Source of the DNA: Leucobacter aridicollis | GTDB lineage: Bacteria > Actinomycetota > Actinomycetes > Actinomycetales > Microbacteriaceae | Assembly: GCF_013409595.1 (NCBI RefSeq) | Contig: NZ_JACCBD010000001.1 | Span: 1,178,001-1,242,000, forward strand | Direction of reading: 5' to 3' | DNA: 64,000 nt | In this document: piece after piece, positions 63,270-64,000 of the stretch | Layout: each line of letters begins with the position of its first letter | Position numbering within the stretch: the first letter of the stretch is position 1 | Notes under the pieces: model-generated | Told to the model about the DNA's origin: nothing | What the model saw: only the letters and a program-made list of their open reading frames with translations | The model's database searches: none | Position numbers and translations under genes: made by a program

Positions 63270-64000
63270 CTATCCGGGAGGCGGCGGAACGAGCCGATAC
63301 AGCACCTCGGGCCGGCCGCGCTTGCCGTAGCGGTGAGACAGGTCGATCGACCCGATCTCCACGAGGTAGTCGAGATAGCGCCGCGCTGTCGCCGACGACA
63401 CCGAGCACGCTTCGGCGAGCGCGGCGGAGGTGAGCGGAATCACCGGATCCAGCGCGGCGACGATCTCGGTGAGCGTGACCTGCGAGATCCCCTTCGGGAG
63501 GCGTGCTGCGGGCGCCTGGGCGGCCTGTCTCGCCCGTCCGTCCGGCCCGACCTGCCGAACGGCGGCACGCCCAGCCTGCCCGGCATCGCCCTGCACTGTC
63601 GGCGACCGGTGCGCTCCCGGCGGCTCCCGCAGCGCCTGGACGCTGCCTGTCGACAGCAGCCTGTCGATCTCGCCCTGCGCGAGCGGCAGTTCCCGCGCGT
63701 CCTCGGGGCGCGCCTGGCCGCGCGCGAGGTCGCTGCGGTAGGCCTGCAGCCTGCCGAGGAGGGCCGCCTCCGTGAACGGTTTGACGAGATATCCGACGAC
63801 CTGCCCGGCGAGGGCCTGCCGTACCGTGACCCGGTCCTGGGAGGCGCTGATGACGAGCACGTCGGGCGACGCAGGCCCGAGCGTGCGCACCCGGTTCAGC
63901 ACTTCCACCCCGCTGATGTCGGGCAGCCGCATGTCGAGCAGCACGAGGTCGACCTCGCCGCGCACGATGCGCTCGACCGCAGCGAGCCCGGTGCCGACGG
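63270..64000 (-). CDS. Response regulator of the DcuR/DpiA type (N-terminus off window)
   Basis: The frame runs to the right edge, so the first residues are missing; 243 residues are visible. The receiver domain shows VDLVLLDMRLPDISG with the phosphoacceptor Asp, LVISAS and KPFTEAALLGRLQAYR. A Gln/Arg/Ala/Gly-rich linker of about 70 residues follows, then a winged helix (LTSAALAEACSVSSATARRYLDYLVEIG). Such regulators respond to C4-dicarboxylates or citrate with a DcuS/CitA-type kinase, probably encoded beyond the edge. It is convergent with the lipoprotein gene, 6 bases apart. Confidence 0.88.
   Translation of the reverse strand, partial: VGTGLAAVERIVRGEVDLVLLDMRLPDISGVEVLNRVRTLGPASPDVLVISASQDRVTVRQALAGQVVGYLVKPFTEAALLGRLQAYRSDLARGQARPEDARELPLAQGEIDRLLSTGSVQALREPPGAHRSPTVQGDAGQAGRAAVRQVGPDGRARQAAQAPAARLPKGISQVTLTEIVAALDPVIPLTSAALAEACSVSSATARRYLDYLVEIGSIDLSHRYGKRGRPEVLYRLVPPPPG

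Overview
The window is high-GC chromosomal DNA (about 70% GC by eye) with tight gene packing, many start/stop overlaps and many GTG starts. WhiB, a SigR/RsrA-type pair, mycobacterial-style DUF3097 and DUF4349 proteins, PucR and MocR regulators and many leaderless promoters point to an actinobacterium. I infer Micrococcales, most likely family Microbacteriaceae, with Leucobacter-like as a guess only. I see no insertion sequence, phage gene, CRISPR array, tRNA or rRNA. No gene-free stretch exceeds 300 bases.

Region 1 (1-17411) is the most striking part. It holds a tail of an unidentified gene, a cytoplasmic class-A beta-lactamase-fold hydrolase, a divergent DppA-type D-aminopeptidase, a dipeptide ABC importer with a fused permease-ATPase, two tandem substrate-binding lipoproteins, an S12 serine hydrolase, an N-acyl-D-amino-acid deacylase-like amidohydrolase, an M20 amidohydrolase, a GNAT acyltransferase, a MenC/N-succinylamino-acid-racemase-like enolase and a PucR regulator. 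Read together, this looks like a complete system that imports D-residue-containing (for example wall-derived) peptides, cleaves them in the cytoplasm and turns D-amino acids irreversibly into L-amino acids by succinylation, racemisation and desuccinylation.

Region 2 (17412-37000) is mostly core or mixed: a GabD-type succinate-semialdehyde dehydrogenase, a DUF4349 lipoprotein, an MFS carrier, HrpA helicase, an aldo/keto reductase, a second S12 hydrolase, malate dehydrogenase, a TetR next to a sortase-type surface protein, ArgG, WhiB, a Bcp peroxiredoxin, a proline-rich membrane protein and RsgA. Region 3 (36510-43940) has AroA, a four-gene acid-sugar operon (GntP-family permease, DUF1537 kinase, PdxA2-like dehydrogenase, DeoR regulator) with a palindromic operator and promoter, and the SigR/RsrA-like redox stress pair. 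Region 4 (43946-49600) is a second peptide ABC operon on the minus strand ending in a YbaK-type editing protein. Region 5 (49832-64000) is mixed: an HExxH protein with an arginase-fold protein, DUF3097, a 3-hydroxyisobutyryl-CoA hydrolase-like protein, a MocR regulator lacking its PLP lysine, a DtxR/MntR regulator, small unknowns, a DHA2 drug exporter with a TetR, an amidohydrolase-NhaC pair, a lipoprotein and the truncated end of a DcuR/DpiA-like response regulator.

At least sixteen genes have a TANNNT hexamer 6-9 bases before the start codon, so a large share of the transcripts here are probably leaderless. This pattern also decided several start codons.
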